This document shows positions 36,200 through 45,306 of a DNA stretch of 64,000 bases, one piece after another. The notes under the pieces are model-generated. The model did not search any database. It saw nothing but the letters and a program-made list of their open reading frames with translations, and was not told the DNA's origin. Made by a program: the position numbers and the translations under genes. Source of the DNA: Methylocella tundrae (GTDB lineage: Bacteria > Pseudomonadota > Alphaproteobacteria > Rhizobiales > Beijerinckiaceae); the NCBI RefSeq assembly GCF_901905185.1, contig NZ_CABFMQ020000076.1, forward strand, positions 186,001 to 250,000. The letters run 5' to 3'. Every line of letters starts with the position of its first letter. The stretch's first letter is position 1.

Positions 36200-37528
36200 A
36201 TGAATTTGCAAGCCGAAGCATTTTCAAGCGGAGCCGATCGCGCTCCGCATAAGAAAAATGCGCTAAAACAAAGGGATGGAGCTATTTTTCGATTTCGGGA
36301 GATTGGCCGGCGCCTGCGCGTGCGCGTCTATGTTTCTATGCTCGCTTTGGCGTTGCTCGCGCTCGACTTTGCTGGCGTAAAGGTCGCCTTCGCGGCTGAT
36401 GCTCAAATTGACGTGAAGATCGGCTTCGTTCGCGGGCCGCATTCACGCGACACCATTTCCATTCTGGATATTCCGGCGGACGACGATGGCATCGCCGGCG
36501 CAAGGCTCGCGGCCGAGGACAATAACACCACCGGAAAATTTCTCGGACAAAGCTTCGAGATCGAAGATGTGAAATTGAAAGACGGCGACGATCCGTTGAA
36601 AGCCTTTCAATCTCTCGCCGATAAAGGCGTTGGCCTGATCCTCGTCGATCTGCCGGCCAACCAACTTCTCGCCGTCGCCGACGCCGCCAGGAACAAGAAC
36701 AAGGACATCCTTCTGTTCAACACCAGCGCCTATGACGATTCGCTGCGCGAGGAAAACTGCCGCGCCGACGTCATCCATGTCGCGCCGACCTATTCAATGC
36801 TCGCGGACGGACTCACCCAATATCTTGTCTGGAAGCGGTGGCCGCGCTGGTTCATGATCAAGGGCTCGCACCCTGAGGATGAGCTCTTTGCCGAGGCGCT
36901 GCGGCATTCTGCGAAAAAATTCGGCGCCAAGATCGTCGAGGAGCGCACCTATCAAGACACCGGCGGCGGGCGACGCTCCGATTCCGGCAGCGTGCAGACC
37001 CAAAGGCTCATCCCCACCGCGACACAGGGCGCGCCTTCTTATGACGTCCTTATCGCGGCGGATGAATCGGATGTCTTCGCCAATTATCTCCCCTATCGCA
37101 CTTACGACCCGCGGCCGGTCGCGGGCTCAGCCGGCCTCAAGCCGACGAGCTGGGATCCAAGCCATGAGCAGTGGGGCGCCTATCAATTGCAGAGCCGGTT
37201 CTTCAAGCTCGCTTCGCGCGGCATGAACGCTCGCGACAATCAGGCCTGGGTCGCCGTGCGCATGATCGGCGAGGCGGCGAACCGCACCGGCTCGAATGAT
37301 CCAAAGACTCTGCGCGATTATATGACAGGTCCTGATTTTTCGATCGCCGCCTTCAAAGGCCAGAAGCAGACGTTGCGGCATTGGAACCAGCAATTGCGTC
37401 AGCCGATCCTGCTCGGCGACGGCCGCATGATCGTGTCCGTCTCGCCGCAGGAGGGCTTCCTGCACCAGGTCTCGGAACTCGACACTCTCGGCTTCGATCA
37501 ACCGGAAACAAAATGCAAACTGCAGTGA
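36200..37528 (+). CDS. PQQ-associated ABC transporter substrate-binding protein (TIGR03863-like)
   Basis: Periplasmic branched-chain-amino-acid-type binding protein of 442 aa, resembling the TIGR03863 family linked with PQQ-dependent alcohol oxidation. A long basic N-terminus is followed by a signal peptide (about 43-65, ending 'VAFA'). The mature part holds 'IGFVRGP', 'GARLAAEDNNTTGKFLGQ' and 'VIHVAPTYSMLADGLTQYLV'. Unlike import systems, the module it heads has an ABC-2 permease, so this protein may sense or deliver an alcohol-related ligand; the ligand is unknown. An ATG at 36200 is used, but the long N-terminus makes a later start possible. Its end overlaps the beta-propeller gene by 16 bases. 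Confidence 0.85.
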   Translation: MNLQAEAFSSGADRAPHKKNALKQRDGAIFRFREIGRRLRVRVYVSMLALALLALDFAGVKVAFAADAQIDVKIGFVRGPHSRDTISILDIPADDDGIAGARLAAEDNNTTGKFLGQSFEIEDVKLKDGDDPLKAFQSLADKGVGLILVDLPANQLLAVADAARNKNKDILLFNTSAYDDSLREENCRADVIHVAPTYSMLADGLTQYLVWKRWPRWFMIKGSHPEDELFAEALRHSAKKFGAKIVEERTYQDTGGGRRSDSGSVQTQRLIPTATQGAPSYDVLIAADESDVFANYLPYRTYDPRPVAGSAGLKPTSWDPSHEQWGAYQLQSRFFKLASRGMNARDNQAWVAVRMIGEAANRTGSNDPKTLRDYMTGPDFSIAAFKGQKQTLRHWNQQLRQPILLGDGRMIVSVSPQEGFLHQVSELDTLGFDQPETKCKLQ

Positions 37529-38508
37529 ACTTTCGAGACTTGCGCCGCGGCGCCGGCGCGGCTTGCGTTCTGATGACGCTCATTCCTTTTTGCCCGGCTG
37601 TCGCCGCGACAGCCTATGTCTCCAACGAGAAGGGCAATTCGATCTCGATCATCGACACCGACAAGCTGGCTGTCGTCAACACGGTCAAGGTTGGGCGCCG
37701 CCCGCGCGGCATCGCGCTCAGCAAGGACAATTCGCAGCTGTTCATCTGCGCCGGCGACGATGACACCATCCAGATCCTCGACACGAAAACCCTGACGATC
37801 GTCGGCGACTTTCAGTCCGGCGCGGATCCGGAGCTGCTCATTTTGAGCCCGGATGGAAAGCTGCTCTATACCTCGAATGAGAACGATAATCTCGTGACCG
37901 TGATCGACATCGCGAGCCGCAAGACCATTCTGCAGATCCCGGTTGGCGTCGAACCGGAAGGAATGGCCCTCAGCCCCGACGGAAAAGTGCTGGTCAATAC
38001 GTCGGAAACGACGAATATGGCCCATCTCATCGACACGAGCACGCGCAAGATCTTCGCTAATGTTCTCGTCGATGCGCGGCCGCGCTCGGCGCAATTCACG
38101 CCAAACGGCAAGGAGCTTTGGGTCTCTTCGGAAGTCGGCGGCACGGTCAGCGTCATCGACGCCGCGAACCCCAAGGTGCTGCAGAAGATATCGTTCGACA
38201 TTCCAGGCCTTGCGAAAGAAGCGGTCCAGCCGGTCGGCATCAGATTCACGCCGGACGGCGCGAAAGCCTTCGTCGCGCTAGGTCCCGCGAACCGCGTCGC
38301 CGTGATCGACGTCGCCACTAAAAAAGTCGATAAATATCTACTCGTCGGCCAGCGCGTCTGGCAGTTGGCGTTTACGCCCGATTTCAAATACCTCTACACC
38401 ACCAACGGCGTTTCCAATGACGTTTCGGTCATCGACGTCGCAAACCTCAAAGTGGTGAAATCGATCCCCGTCGGGCCTTTCCCGTGGGGCGTTGCGATCG
38501 CGCCATGA
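37513..38508 (+). CDS. PQQ-associated periplasmic YVTN beta-propeller (TIGR03866-like)
   Basis: Exported beta-propeller of 331 aa. Residues 1-32 look like a signal peptide ('VLMTLIPFCPAVAA'). The rest is a string of 40-45-residue blades with 'AYVSNEKGNSISIIDTDKL', 'RRPRGIALSKDNSQLFI' and 'GVEPEGMALSPDGKVLV' patterns, the YVTN repeat. It resembles TIGR03866, the PQQ-dependent catabolism-associated propeller. It starts inside the end of the binding-protein gene and its stop overlaps the ATPase start (ATGA), so all are translated as one unit. It has no enzyme active site that I can see; a scaffolding or ligand-binding role is likely. Confidence 0.87.
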   Translation: MQTAVNFRDLRRGAGAACVLMTLIPFCPAVAATAYVSNEKGNSISIIDTDKLAVVNTVKVGRRPRGIALSKDNSQLFICAGDDDTIQILDTKTLTIVGDFQSGADPELLILSPDGKLLYTSNENDNLVTVIDIASRKTILQIPVGVEPEGMALSPDGKVLVNTSETTNMAHLIDTSTRKIFANVLVDARPRSAQFTPNGKELWVSSEVGGTVSVIDAANPKVLQKISFDIPGLAKEAVQPVGIRFTPDGAKAFVALGPANRVAVIDVATKKVDKYLLVGQRVWQLAFTPDFKYLYTTNGVSNDVSVIDVANLKVVKSIPVGPFPWGVAIAP

Positions 38509-39293
38509 CCGCCGACCCGCACGAGCCCCTTCCCGCCGAAAGAGATGCTTCGGTCGCGGCGCTGAACGTTGCCGGCGTCAGCCATTCCTACGGCAAGCGC
38601 AAAGCCCTGGATAATGTGTCGTTCGCGGTGCGGCCGGCGAGCTTCACCGTCCTGCTGGGGCTGAACGGCGCGGGCAAGAGCACGCTGTTTTCCTTGATCA
38701 CGCGCCTGTTTGGCGTGCGCGCGGGCGCGATCTCGATTTTCGGCTGGGACGTCAGCCGCACGCCGGGAGAGGCGCTGCGCCGGCTCGGCGTCGTGTTTCA
38801 GGCGCGAACGCTGGATCTTGATCTTTCGGTAGAGCAGAATCTTCGTTATCACGCCGCGCTGCACGGCATGGGCGCCGCCGAGACCAAGGCGCGATCTGTC
38901 GAAGTGCTGACGAAAGTCGACATGCTAGATCGGGTCAACGACAAGGTTCGCGCGCTTTCGGGAGGCCAGATGCGCCGCGTCGAAATCGCCCGCGCCCTGT
39001 TGCATCGCCCGCGCATGTTGCTCCTTGACGAGCCGACGGTCGGGCTCGACGTCAAGGCGCGATCGGATATTCTGACGCATGTGCGCAGCCTCATCGCATC
39101 CGAAGGCATTGGCGTTCTGTGGGCGACGCACCTCATCGACGAGATCGAGAACAGCGACGACGTTGTCGTGCTGCATCGCGGCAAGCTCCTCGACAAGGGC
39201 AATGTCGCGGAGGTTTGCGCACGCGCCGGCGCCGCCAGCATGAGCGCCGCCTTCAACCGTCTCGCCGGCGTCGACGCCGCGGAAGCCCATTGA
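38505..39293 (+). CDS. ABC transporter ATP-binding protein of the PQQ-associated module
   Basis: Cytosolic ATPase of 262 aa from the drug/antibiotic-export class (TIGR03864-like). Walker A is 'GLNGAGKST' (residues 52-60), the Q-loop 'LGVVFQARTLDLDLSVEQN', the signature 'LSGGQMRRVEIARAL', and Walker B 'MLLLDEPTVGLD'. The H-loop is 'WATHLIDEIE'. Together with the ABC-2 permease next door it makes a complete exporter. Its start overlaps the propeller stop by four bases. What it moves is unknown; the family is defined by co-occurrence with PQQ-dependent alcohol oxidation. Confidence 0.9.
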   Translation: MTADPHEPLPAERDASVAALNVAGVSHSYGKRKALDNVSFAVRPASFTVLLGLNGAGKSTLFSLITRLFGVRAGAISIFGWDVSRTPGEALRRLGVVFQARTLDLDLSVEQNLRYHAALHGMGAAETKARSVEVLTKVDMLDRVNDKVRALSGGQMRRVEIARALLHRPRMLLLDEPTVGLDVKARSDILTHVRSLIASEGIGVLWATHLIDEIENSDDVVVLHRGKLLDKGNVAEVCARAGAASMSAAFNRLAGVDAAEAH

Positions 39294-39310
39294 AAGAAGG
39301 CGCAATCGAC

Positions 39311-40159
39311 ATGAGCGCTCAGGAATTTCCCGCCTTATCCGCCCCCGCGCAAGGCTTCAGCCTGACGCAATATGCGATTTGCCTGAAAGGCGTCGTCTGG
39401 CGCGAAGCGCTGCGTTTTTTGCATCAGCGCGAACGTTTCGTCTCGGCCCTGGTGCGCCCACTGGTGTGGCTGTTTATTTTCGCGGCGGGATTTCGCTCGG
39501 TGCTCGGGGTTTCGATCATCCCGCCCTACGACACCTATGTGCTCTACGACGTTTACATTACGCCGGGACTCATTGCGATGATCCAGCTTTTCAACGGCAT
39601 GCAGTCCTCGCTCTCGATGGTCTATGATCGCGAGATGGGGAATATGCGCACGCTTCTGGTGAGCCCGTTGCCGCGCTGGTTTCTGTTGACCGCAAAGCTC
39701 GTCGCCGGCGCCTCGGTGTCGATCCTCCAGGTCTACGCATTCCTGCTGATCGCCTATTTTTGGGAGATCGAGCCGCCGACCCTTTGGGGCTATCTGAGCG
39801 TGCTGCCGGCGCTCATCCTGTCAGGCTTGATGTTCGGCGCGCTCGGGATGCTGCTGTCGTCGCTGATCAAGCAATTGGAAAATTTCGCGGGGGTGATGAA
39901 CTTCGTCATTTTCCCGATGTTTTTCGCGTCCACGGCGCTTTACCCGCTCTGGCGCGTGCAGGAAGGCGCCCCGATGCTGGCGCTGGTCTGTCAACTCAAC
40001 CCATTCACCCACGCCGTGGAACTGATCCGTTTCGCCTTCTATGGCCAGATCAATCCGGTATCGCTGGCCGTGGTGGCGGGCTGCACGATCGTTTTTCTCG
40101 GCGCCGCCATCATCGCTTATGATCCCTCGCGGGGCATGCTCATGCGGCGCGAGGGATAG
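39311..40159 (+). CDS. ABC-2 type permease of the PQQ-associated module
   Basis: Inner-membrane exporter subunit of 282 aa with six hydrophobic segments. Features are 'VWREALRFLHQRERFVSALV' before helix 1, 'NGMQSSLSMVYDREMGNMRT' (the ATPase-coupling region), 'LVSPLPRWFLLTAKL', and 'FPMFFASTALYPLW' near the end, all typical of ABC-2 (daunorubicin-type) permeases. It starts 17 bases after the ATPase gene. It is the last gene of the four-gene unit; a convergent cytochrome gene follows within 20 bases. Confidence 0.9.
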   Translation: MSAQEFPALSAPAQGFSLTQYAICLKGVVWREALRFLHQRERFVSALVRPLVWLFIFAAGFRSVLGVSIIPPYDTYVLYDVYITPGLIAMIQLFNGMQSSLSMVYDREMGNMRTLLVSPLPRWFLLTAKLVAGASVSILQVYAFLLIAYFWEIEPPTLWGYLSVLPALILSGLMFGALGMLLSSLIKQLENFAGVMNFVIFPMFFASTALYPLWRVQEGAPMLALVCQLNPFTHAVELIRFAFYGQINPVSLAVVAGCTIVFLGAAIIAYDPSRGMLMRREG

Positions 40160-40177
40160 CAGTCGTGATAGGGCTTG

Positions 40178-40576
40178 TTACTTGGAGCCGTCGGCCTTGA
40201 ACTGGGAGATATAGGCGATGACGTTATCGCGATCCGATTCCTTCGGCAGGCCGGGGAAGATCATTTTTGTGCCGGCGATCATGGCTTTCGGATTGGTCAA
40301 CCAGGTGTGCAGCTTTTCCGAATCCCAATCGAAGCCAGCGTTCTTGACGCCGTCGGAATAGCTGTATCCCGCCGCGGTGCCCGCTTTGCGGCCGATGATG
40401 CCGTTCAGTTCCGGCCCCACGAAGTTCACGGCGCCGGGGCCGATCTTGTGGCAGACGCTGCACTTCTGCTTGAACAGCGTCTCGCCCGCGGCTGCGTCTC
40501 CGTCGGCGGCCAGAGCTGCGGAGGCGGGGACGAGAAAAGCAAGGGTTGCGGCGATGCAGGCGTATCTGAGGTTCAT
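40178..40576 (-). CDS. Soluble periplasmic cytochrome c (class I, c2/c550-like)
   Basis: Monoheme electron carrier of 132 aa. A cleavable signal peptide covers 1-24 ('LAFLVPASAALAA'). Heme is bound at 'CSVCH' (Cys39, Cys42, His43), and the distal ligand is Met105 in 'GTKMIFPGL'. 'VGPELNGIIGRKAGT' and 'YSYSDGVKNAGFDWD' are standard for mitochondrial-type class I cytochromes. I use the ATG at 40576, since it begins the signal peptide and follows a GGAAGGAAA site. Its position between a PQQ-associated ABC unit and a divergent importer suggests it takes electrons from a periplasmic dehydrogenase; that is inference. Confidence 0.92.
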   Translation of the reverse strand: MNLRYACIAATLAFLVPASAALAADGDAAAGETLFKQKCSVCHKIGPGAVNFVGPELNGIIGRKAGTAAGYSYSDGVKNAGFDWDSEKLHTWLTNPKAMIAGTKMIFPGLPKESDRDNVIAYISQFKADGSK

Positions 40577-40683
40577 TTTCTGGTTTCCTTCCCTTGAGCG
40601 ATGCACTGTCGCTTGGGTCTCACGGGCGGCCTTCAGCGTTGGCCAGGGTCACGATCCTGAGATTATCGCTTACCCGGAAAACC

Positions 40684-41799
40684 ATGTATCCTGACACCAC
40701 GATAAAAGACAACCCGAAGCCAGATAGAAGCGAGCAGATCTTGACCGCCAAACGACAGAAGAATGCGAAAAACGCATCGTCTCCGAAGGGAAATTCAGGG
40801 CGCCGGCAGCGCGTCCGGCTCGGGGCGATATTTTGTCTCACCCTTACGCTCGCGTTTGCGGGCCGCTCGGAAGCCGCCGACAAGCTCCGCCTTGGCGTCC
40901 AGAAGACTGGGACATTCGCCTGGGAGCTCGCGGTCATCAAGGCGTCCAAACTCGACGCCAAAGCGGACCTCGACCTCGTCGTGACCGAACTCGCCTCAAC
41001 CGAGGCGGCGAAGATCGCGCTGATGGGCGGCGCAGTCGATATCATCCTGAGCGATTGGCTCTGGGTCGCGAGAGAGCGTGGCCTTGCCTCCAATCTTGTC
41101 TTCCAGCCCTATTCGACGGCCGTCGGGGCGCTGATGGTTCCAGCTGATTCGCCGATCCAGACGCTCGATGGATTAAAGGGCAAGACGATTGGCGTCGCGG
41201 GCGGCCCGATCGACAAAAGCTGGCTGCTGCTGCGCGCATACACGCAGCGCGACGGACTTGACCTCAAAGCGAGCGCGAATGTTGTTTTCGGCGCGCCAGC
41301 CTTGCTTTACGCAAAGACCGCGAACGGCGAACTCGACGCCAATCTCAATTTTTGGAATTATGTCGTGTCTCTCGAGGCCCGTGGTTTCCGCCGGTTGATC
41401 GGCATAGATGAGGTCGAAAGGCGGCTTGGCGCCAAGGGACCTCTGGCCATGGTCGGCTATGTCTTCGACGAGAGCCTGGCGAAGAGCCATGGCGCGGCGC
41501 TCGACCGATTTTTCAAGATCGCGCATGAGGCCAAGGAGGAACTCGCCCGCTCCGATGCGGATTGGACGCGGATTGGCAAAGAGATCGGCGTAACGGATCC
41601 AAAGGAGCTGGCGCTTTATCGCAAGCGCTATGTCGAGGGCGTTCCAACGCGCCCGGTCGAGGACGAGGCCGCGGACGCCGCCGCGCTCTACCATATCCTG
41701 CGTGATATTGGCGGGCCCGAGCTTGTTGGCGCCGCGAACGAACTCAATCCGGGCACGTTCTACAAGGGCGCCGCGAACCAAACTCCGGCGGAACACTGA
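40684..41799 (+). CDS. SsuA/NitT/TauT-like substrate-binding protein
   Basis: Periplasmic binding protein of 371 aa. A long basic N-terminus precedes a signal peptide (about 47-66, 'LGAIFCLTLTLAFAGRSEAA'). The core has 'LRLGVQKTGTFAWELAVIKA', 'STEAAKIALMGGAVDIILSDWLWVARERG' in pieces, and 'LKGKTIGVAGGPIDKSWLLL', the pattern of sulfonate/nitrate/taurine binding proteins. Probably collects a small organic or inorganic anion or a related metabolite; the ligand is unknown. The permease gene follows three bases after the stop. Divergent from the cytochrome c gene, sharing a control region of about 107 bases. Confidence 0.87.
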   Translation: MYPDTTIKDNPKPDRSEQILTAKRQKNAKNASSPKGNSGRRQRVRLGAIFCLTLTLAFAGRSEAADKLRLGVQKTGTFAWELAVIKASKLDAKADLDLVVTELASTEAAKIALMGGAVDIILSDWLWVARERGLASNLVFQPYSTAVGALMVPADSPIQTLDGLKGKTIGVAGGPIDKSWLLLRAYTQRDGLDLKASANVVFGAPALLYAKTANGELDANLNFWNYVVSLEARGFRRLIGIDEVERRLGAKGPLAMVGYVFDESLAKSHGAALDRFFKIAHEAKEELARSDADWTRIGKEIGVTDPKELALYRKRYVEGVPTRPVEDEAADAAALYHILRDIGGPELVGAANELNPGTFYKGAANQTPAEH

Positions 41800-41802
41800 G
41801 CC

Positions 41803-42543
41803 GTGTCAATTCGTCTGGCGTCGCTGCTGCTGCTGTTGCTGATGTGGGAGGTCGGATCGAGCGTCGCCGGCTCGCGTCTGCTTCCCTCGCCCCAAGCCGT
41901 TCTGACTGTGATTGGCGCCGAGGCGCGTTCCGGCGCTCTCTTCTTCAACCTTGGGGCGACGTTGGCGCGCGTGATCGCCTCTTTTGTTTTAGCCATGGCG
42001 ATCGGGTCGGCGCTCGGCATGGCGATGGGCCGTAACAAGGCGATCGATCGCTTCTGCGATCCCTGGCTCATCGTTCTTCTCAATCTTCCGGCGCTGGTTG
42101 TGATTGTTCTCGCCTACATCTGGATCGGGCTCAACGAGGTCGCGGCGATCGGCGCGGTGGCGCTGAACAAGCTGCCGAACACGGCGGCGACGGTGCGCGA
42201 GGGCGCAAGGGCGCTCGACCGCAGCCTCGATGAGATGGCGGAAGTCTTCGTCATGCCGCTCCGCGCGCGCTTCCGGCACGTCATTCTGCCGCAGCTTGCG
42301 CCTTATCTCGCGGCGGCGACGCGGTCCGGCCTGTCGCTGGTCTGGAAGATCGTGCTCGTCGTCGAATTGCTCGGCCGCTCGAATGGCGTCGGCTTCGAGA
42401 TCGGGACCGCCTTTCAACTTTTCGACGTCACGCGGCTTCTCGCCTATGCGCTTCCCTTCGTCGCCCTGATGCTGGCGATCGAGACTTTCATCGTGCAGCC
42501 GATCGAGCGCCATGTCTCCCGTTGGCGGCCGAAACATGCTTGA
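41803..42543 (+). CDS. SsuC-like ABC transporter permease
   Basis: Inner-membrane permease of 246 aa, BPD_transp_1 type, with about six hydrophobic segments. Hallmarks are 'LLPSPQAVLTVIGAEARSG', 'GSALGMAMGRNKAIDRFCDP' and the EAA loop 'MAEVFVMPLRARFRHVILPQ' in mid-protein. It starts at GTG three bases after the binding-protein stop, and its end overlaps the ATPase start by eight bases. It forms a full importer with the two flanking genes; the substrate is unknown. Confidence 0.9.
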   Translation: MSIRLASLLLLLLMWEVGSSVAGSRLLPSPQAVLTVIGAEARSGALFFNLGATLARVIASFVLAMAIGSALGMAMGRNKAIDRFCDPWLIVLLNLPALVVIVLAYIWIGLNEVAAIGAVALNKLPNTAATVREGARALDRSLDEMAEVFVMPLRARFRHVILPQLAPYLAAATRSGLSLVWKIVLVVELLGRSNGVGFEIGTAFQLFDVTRLLAYALPFVALMLAIETFIVQPIERHVSRWRPKHA

Positions 42544-43243
42544 GGTCATCATCGCCCGAAAGGCGCTCAGGATCGCCGCCGGCGACAGCCGCATTGTCCT
42601 GCGCGACGTCGCCTTTAATCTGAAGGACGGAGAGGTCGGCGCCCTGCTCGGCCCCTCAGGCTGCGGCAAGACTACCTTGTTGCGCATCATCGCCGGGCTC
42701 GATCGCGATTTCGAGGGCGTCGTTCGCCTGCCTTCGCCGCACAAGATTGGCATGGTTTTTCAGGAGCCGCGGCTGTTGCCGTGGCGGACGGTCGCGCAAA
42801 ATCTGCTGCTGGCGGGAGCAACGCCGGGGCCAGGTCTCGACGACATCCTCAGCGCACTCGGACTAACGGAGCATCTTGATCATTTTCCAGGCGAATTGTC
42901 GCTGGGTCTCGCGCGCCGCGTCGCCATAGCGCGCGCTTTCGCGGTCAAGCCGGACCTGCTGCTTCTCGACGAGCCTTTCGTTTCACTCGACGCCGCCCTG
43001 GCGCTGCGGCTTCGCGCCGAGCTTTTGACGCTGGTCGAGGCGCGCAAGACGATGACGCTGCTCGTCACGCATGACGTCGAAGAGGCCATAGCGCTCGCCG
43101 ACCGCATCATCATTTTGTCGCCGCACCCTGGCCGCATGGTCACGGACAAGACGATCGATACGCCGCGCCTTGCGATGACGCCGGAGCGCGCGGCGAAAGT
43201 GAAAGCCGAGATCGACACGCTCATCGCTGGGGCCGCGGGGTAG
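42536..43243 (+). CDS. SsuB/TauB-like ABC transporter ATP-binding protein
   Basis: Cytosolic ATPase of 235 aa that drives the importer. Walker A is 'GPSGCGKTT' (residues 39-47), the Q-loop 'GMVFQEPRLLPWRTVAQNL' as in the nitrate/sulfonate group, Walker B 'LLLLDEPFVSLD' and the H-loop 'LVTHDVEEA'. The ABC signature is 'LSLGLARRVAIARA', with Leu in place of the first Gly. That variant is common in SsuB-like proteins. The ATG at 42536 overlaps the permease stop and is preferred to an earlier in-frame ATG at 42512. Confidence 0.9.
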   Translation: MLEVIIARKALRIAAGDSRIVLRDVAFNLKDGEVGALLGPSGCGKTTLLRIIAGLDRDFEGVVRLPSPHKIGMVFQEPRLLPWRTVAQNLLLAGATPGPGLDDILSALGLTEHLDHFPGELSLGLARRVAIARAFAVKPDLLLLDEPFVSLDAALALRLRAELLTLVEARKTMTLLVTHDVEEAIALADRIIILSPHPGRMVTDKTIDTPRLAMTPERAAKVKAEIDTLIAGAAG

Positions 43244-43352
43244 GGGCGCCTACGATGGCAAAAGCATCTCTAAGCAAGGAGACGCGGGACTTGTCCGAAT
43301 CTTGCCGAACCTGCAAAACTGTCGACGCACCGGGGTTCTCTTGAACGACGAC

Positions 43353-45221
43353 ATGGCCGAGGCCCGCGCCGCGCTCCAAAAATTCTTCGGGTTCACGGAT
43401 TTCAAGCCGGGACAGGCCGACGTTCTGGAGGCGGCGTTCGCGGGCGAGAACATCTTGGCGGTGATGCCGACGGGTTCGGGCAAATCGCTCTGCTACCAAT
43501 TGCCGGCGATCATCCGCCCGGGCCTCACCATCGTCGTCTCTCCGCTCATCGCCCTGATGCGCGATCAGGTGCAGCAGTTGCGCGAGCGCGGCGTCGGCGC
43601 CGCCGCGCTGAATTCGGTCAATAGCGCGAGCGACAACGCCTTGATCGAGGCGGGCTTGCGCAAAGGACGCTACCGCCTTGTTTATGTCGCGCCCGAACGC
43701 CTGGTGCGCGGCGACACGCAGGCCCTGCTGCGCGAAGCCGGCGCCAATGTTCTCGCCATCGACGAAGCGCATTGCGTGTCGCAATGGGGCCACGACTTCC
43801 GGCCGGAATATTCCGATCTCGCGCAGGTCGCGAAATCGATAGGAGACATGCAGCTCATCGCTGTCACAGCGACGGCCGATGCGCCGACCCGCGACGACAT
43901 CGTGCAAAAGCTGTTTCCGGCCAAGCCTCGCGTTTTTGTCCGTTCTTTCGACCGGCCGAACATCCATCTCGCCATGCAGCGCAAAGCCAATGTCACGCAT
44001 CAGATCGAGACGATGATCGCGCGCCACAAGGGACAAAGCGGCATCGTCTATTGCGCCTCCCGGAAAGGCGTTGAAAAGCTCAGCGAAACGTTGAGCGCGA
44101 AGGGCGTTGCGGCGCTGCCCTATCACGCGGGGCTTGCGTCCGAGATTCGCTCGGCTCATCAGGATGAATTCTTGCGCTGCGATGGCGTCGTGATCGTCGC
44201 AACGATTGCTTTTGGCATGGGCATCGACAAGCCGAATGTGCGCTTTGTCTGCCATGCCGATCTGCCGCAAAGCATCGAAGCCTATTATCAGGAGATCGGC
44301 CGCGCCGGCCGCGACGGTCTGCCCTCCGACACGTTGACGCTGTTCGGCGAGGCCGACGTCAGGCTGCGCGAGCGGCAAATCTCCGAAAGCGATTCGCCGC
44401 CTGAGAGAAAGCGCCTCGAACGGCGTAAACTCAACGGGCTCCTCGCTCTCTGCGAGACGCCGCGCTGCCGCCGCCAGACCTTGCTGGCGGCTTTCGGGGA
44501 AGCCTCCGAGCCTTGCGGCAATTGCGATGTCTGCGAGGGCAAATGGCCGTTCTTCAACGGCGTCGTCGCCGCCCAGAAAGTGATGTCGGCGATCCATCGG
44601 ACTTCGGGGCGGTTCTTCTCCAGCCATCTCGCCAATCTGCTCATCGGCAACGCCACGGCGGCGATCACCCGGCATGGCCATGATCGCCTGCCGACCTTTG
44701 GCGTCGGCAAGGAGTTCAAGCCAGGCGAATGGCGCAGCATTTTCCATCAGCTGCACGCGGCCGATCTGATCGCGCAGGATTCTTGCGATCGCGACCGCTG
44801 GATCGTCACGCCGGCCGGGCGCGAGGTTCTGATCGGCGAAGCGCCGCTTAATCTGCGCGCCGGGACGAATTTGCCGGACGCGGTCGCAGTCCGGCGGGCG
44901 TTGCGGCAGATCGAGAGCGCGGCTGACGCGGATGCGACGCTCGAGCGGAGCGCGTTTTCTGCGCGGGCGCGCGACGCCGGTCTGACGGCGACGCAGAATC
45001 ATCTCTTGGCGGCGCTGAAAGCAAAACGCCTCGAAATCGCCAGGAGGCAGAAGCAGGCGCCTTTCGTCATCTTTCATGACAGCGTTCTGATCGGCATCGC
45101 CAGGGCGCGCCCGCGCACGAAAGACGAATTGAAGCTCGTTCACGGCGTCGGCCCAGCCAAACTCGAACGCTATGGCTCGATCTTTTTGGCCATTGTCGCA
45201 GACCATGGTGACGCACTGTGA
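43353..45221 (+). CDS. recQ: ATP-dependent DNA helicase RecQ
   Basis: 3'-5' DNA helicase of superfamily 2, used in recombination and fork repair; 622 aa. The helicase core (about 1-340) has motif I 'MPTGSGKSLCYQLP', motif II 'IDEAHCVSQWGHDFRPEY' and motif VI 'QEIGRAGRDGLPS'. The zinc-binding region has Cys in 'CETPRCRRQ' and 'CGNCDVCEG'. An RQC winged helix follows (about 405-510) and a C-terminal HRDC domain ('APFVIFHDSVLIGIARARP', 'VHGVGPAKLERYG'). The frame extends upstream to a TTG at 43302; I use the ATG at 43353 that begins the conserved part. A single gene between the importer and ggt. Confidence 0.95.
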   Translation: MAEARAALQKFFGFTDFKPGQADVLEAAFAGENILAVMPTGSGKSLCYQLPAIIRPGLTIVVSPLIALMRDQVQQLRERGVGAAALNSVNSASDNALIEAGLRKGRYRLVYVAPERLVRGDTQALLREAGANVLAIDEAHCVSQWGHDFRPEYSDLAQVAKSIGDMQLIAVTATADAPTRDDIVQKLFPAKPRVFVRSFDRPNIHLAMQRKANVTHQIETMIARHKGQSGIVYCASRKGVEKLSETLSAKGVAALPYHAGLASEIRSAHQDEFLRCDGVVIVATIAFGMGIDKPNVRFVCHADLPQSIEAYYQEIGRAGRDGLPSDTLTLFGEADVRLRERQISESDSPPERKRLERRKLNGLLALCETPRCRRQTLLAAFGEASEPCGNCDVCEGKWPFFNGVVAAQKVMSAIHRTSGRFFSSHLANLLIGNATAAITRHGHDRLPTFGVGKEFKPGEWRSIFHQLHAADLIAQDSCDRDRWIVTPAGREVLIGEAPLNLRAGTNLPDAVAVRRALRQIESAADADATLERSAFSARARDAGLTATQNHLLAALKAKRLEIARRQKQAPFVIFHDSVLIGIARARPRTKDELKLVHGVGPAKLERYGSIFLAIVADHGDAL

Positions 45222-45306
45222 CAATGGTTTTTTGTCCTGGCGGCAGCGTCTTCGAACGCAAACGCCAGGTTCGTATCTGGCGCGCAAATAGAGATTTCCT
45301 GATTTG

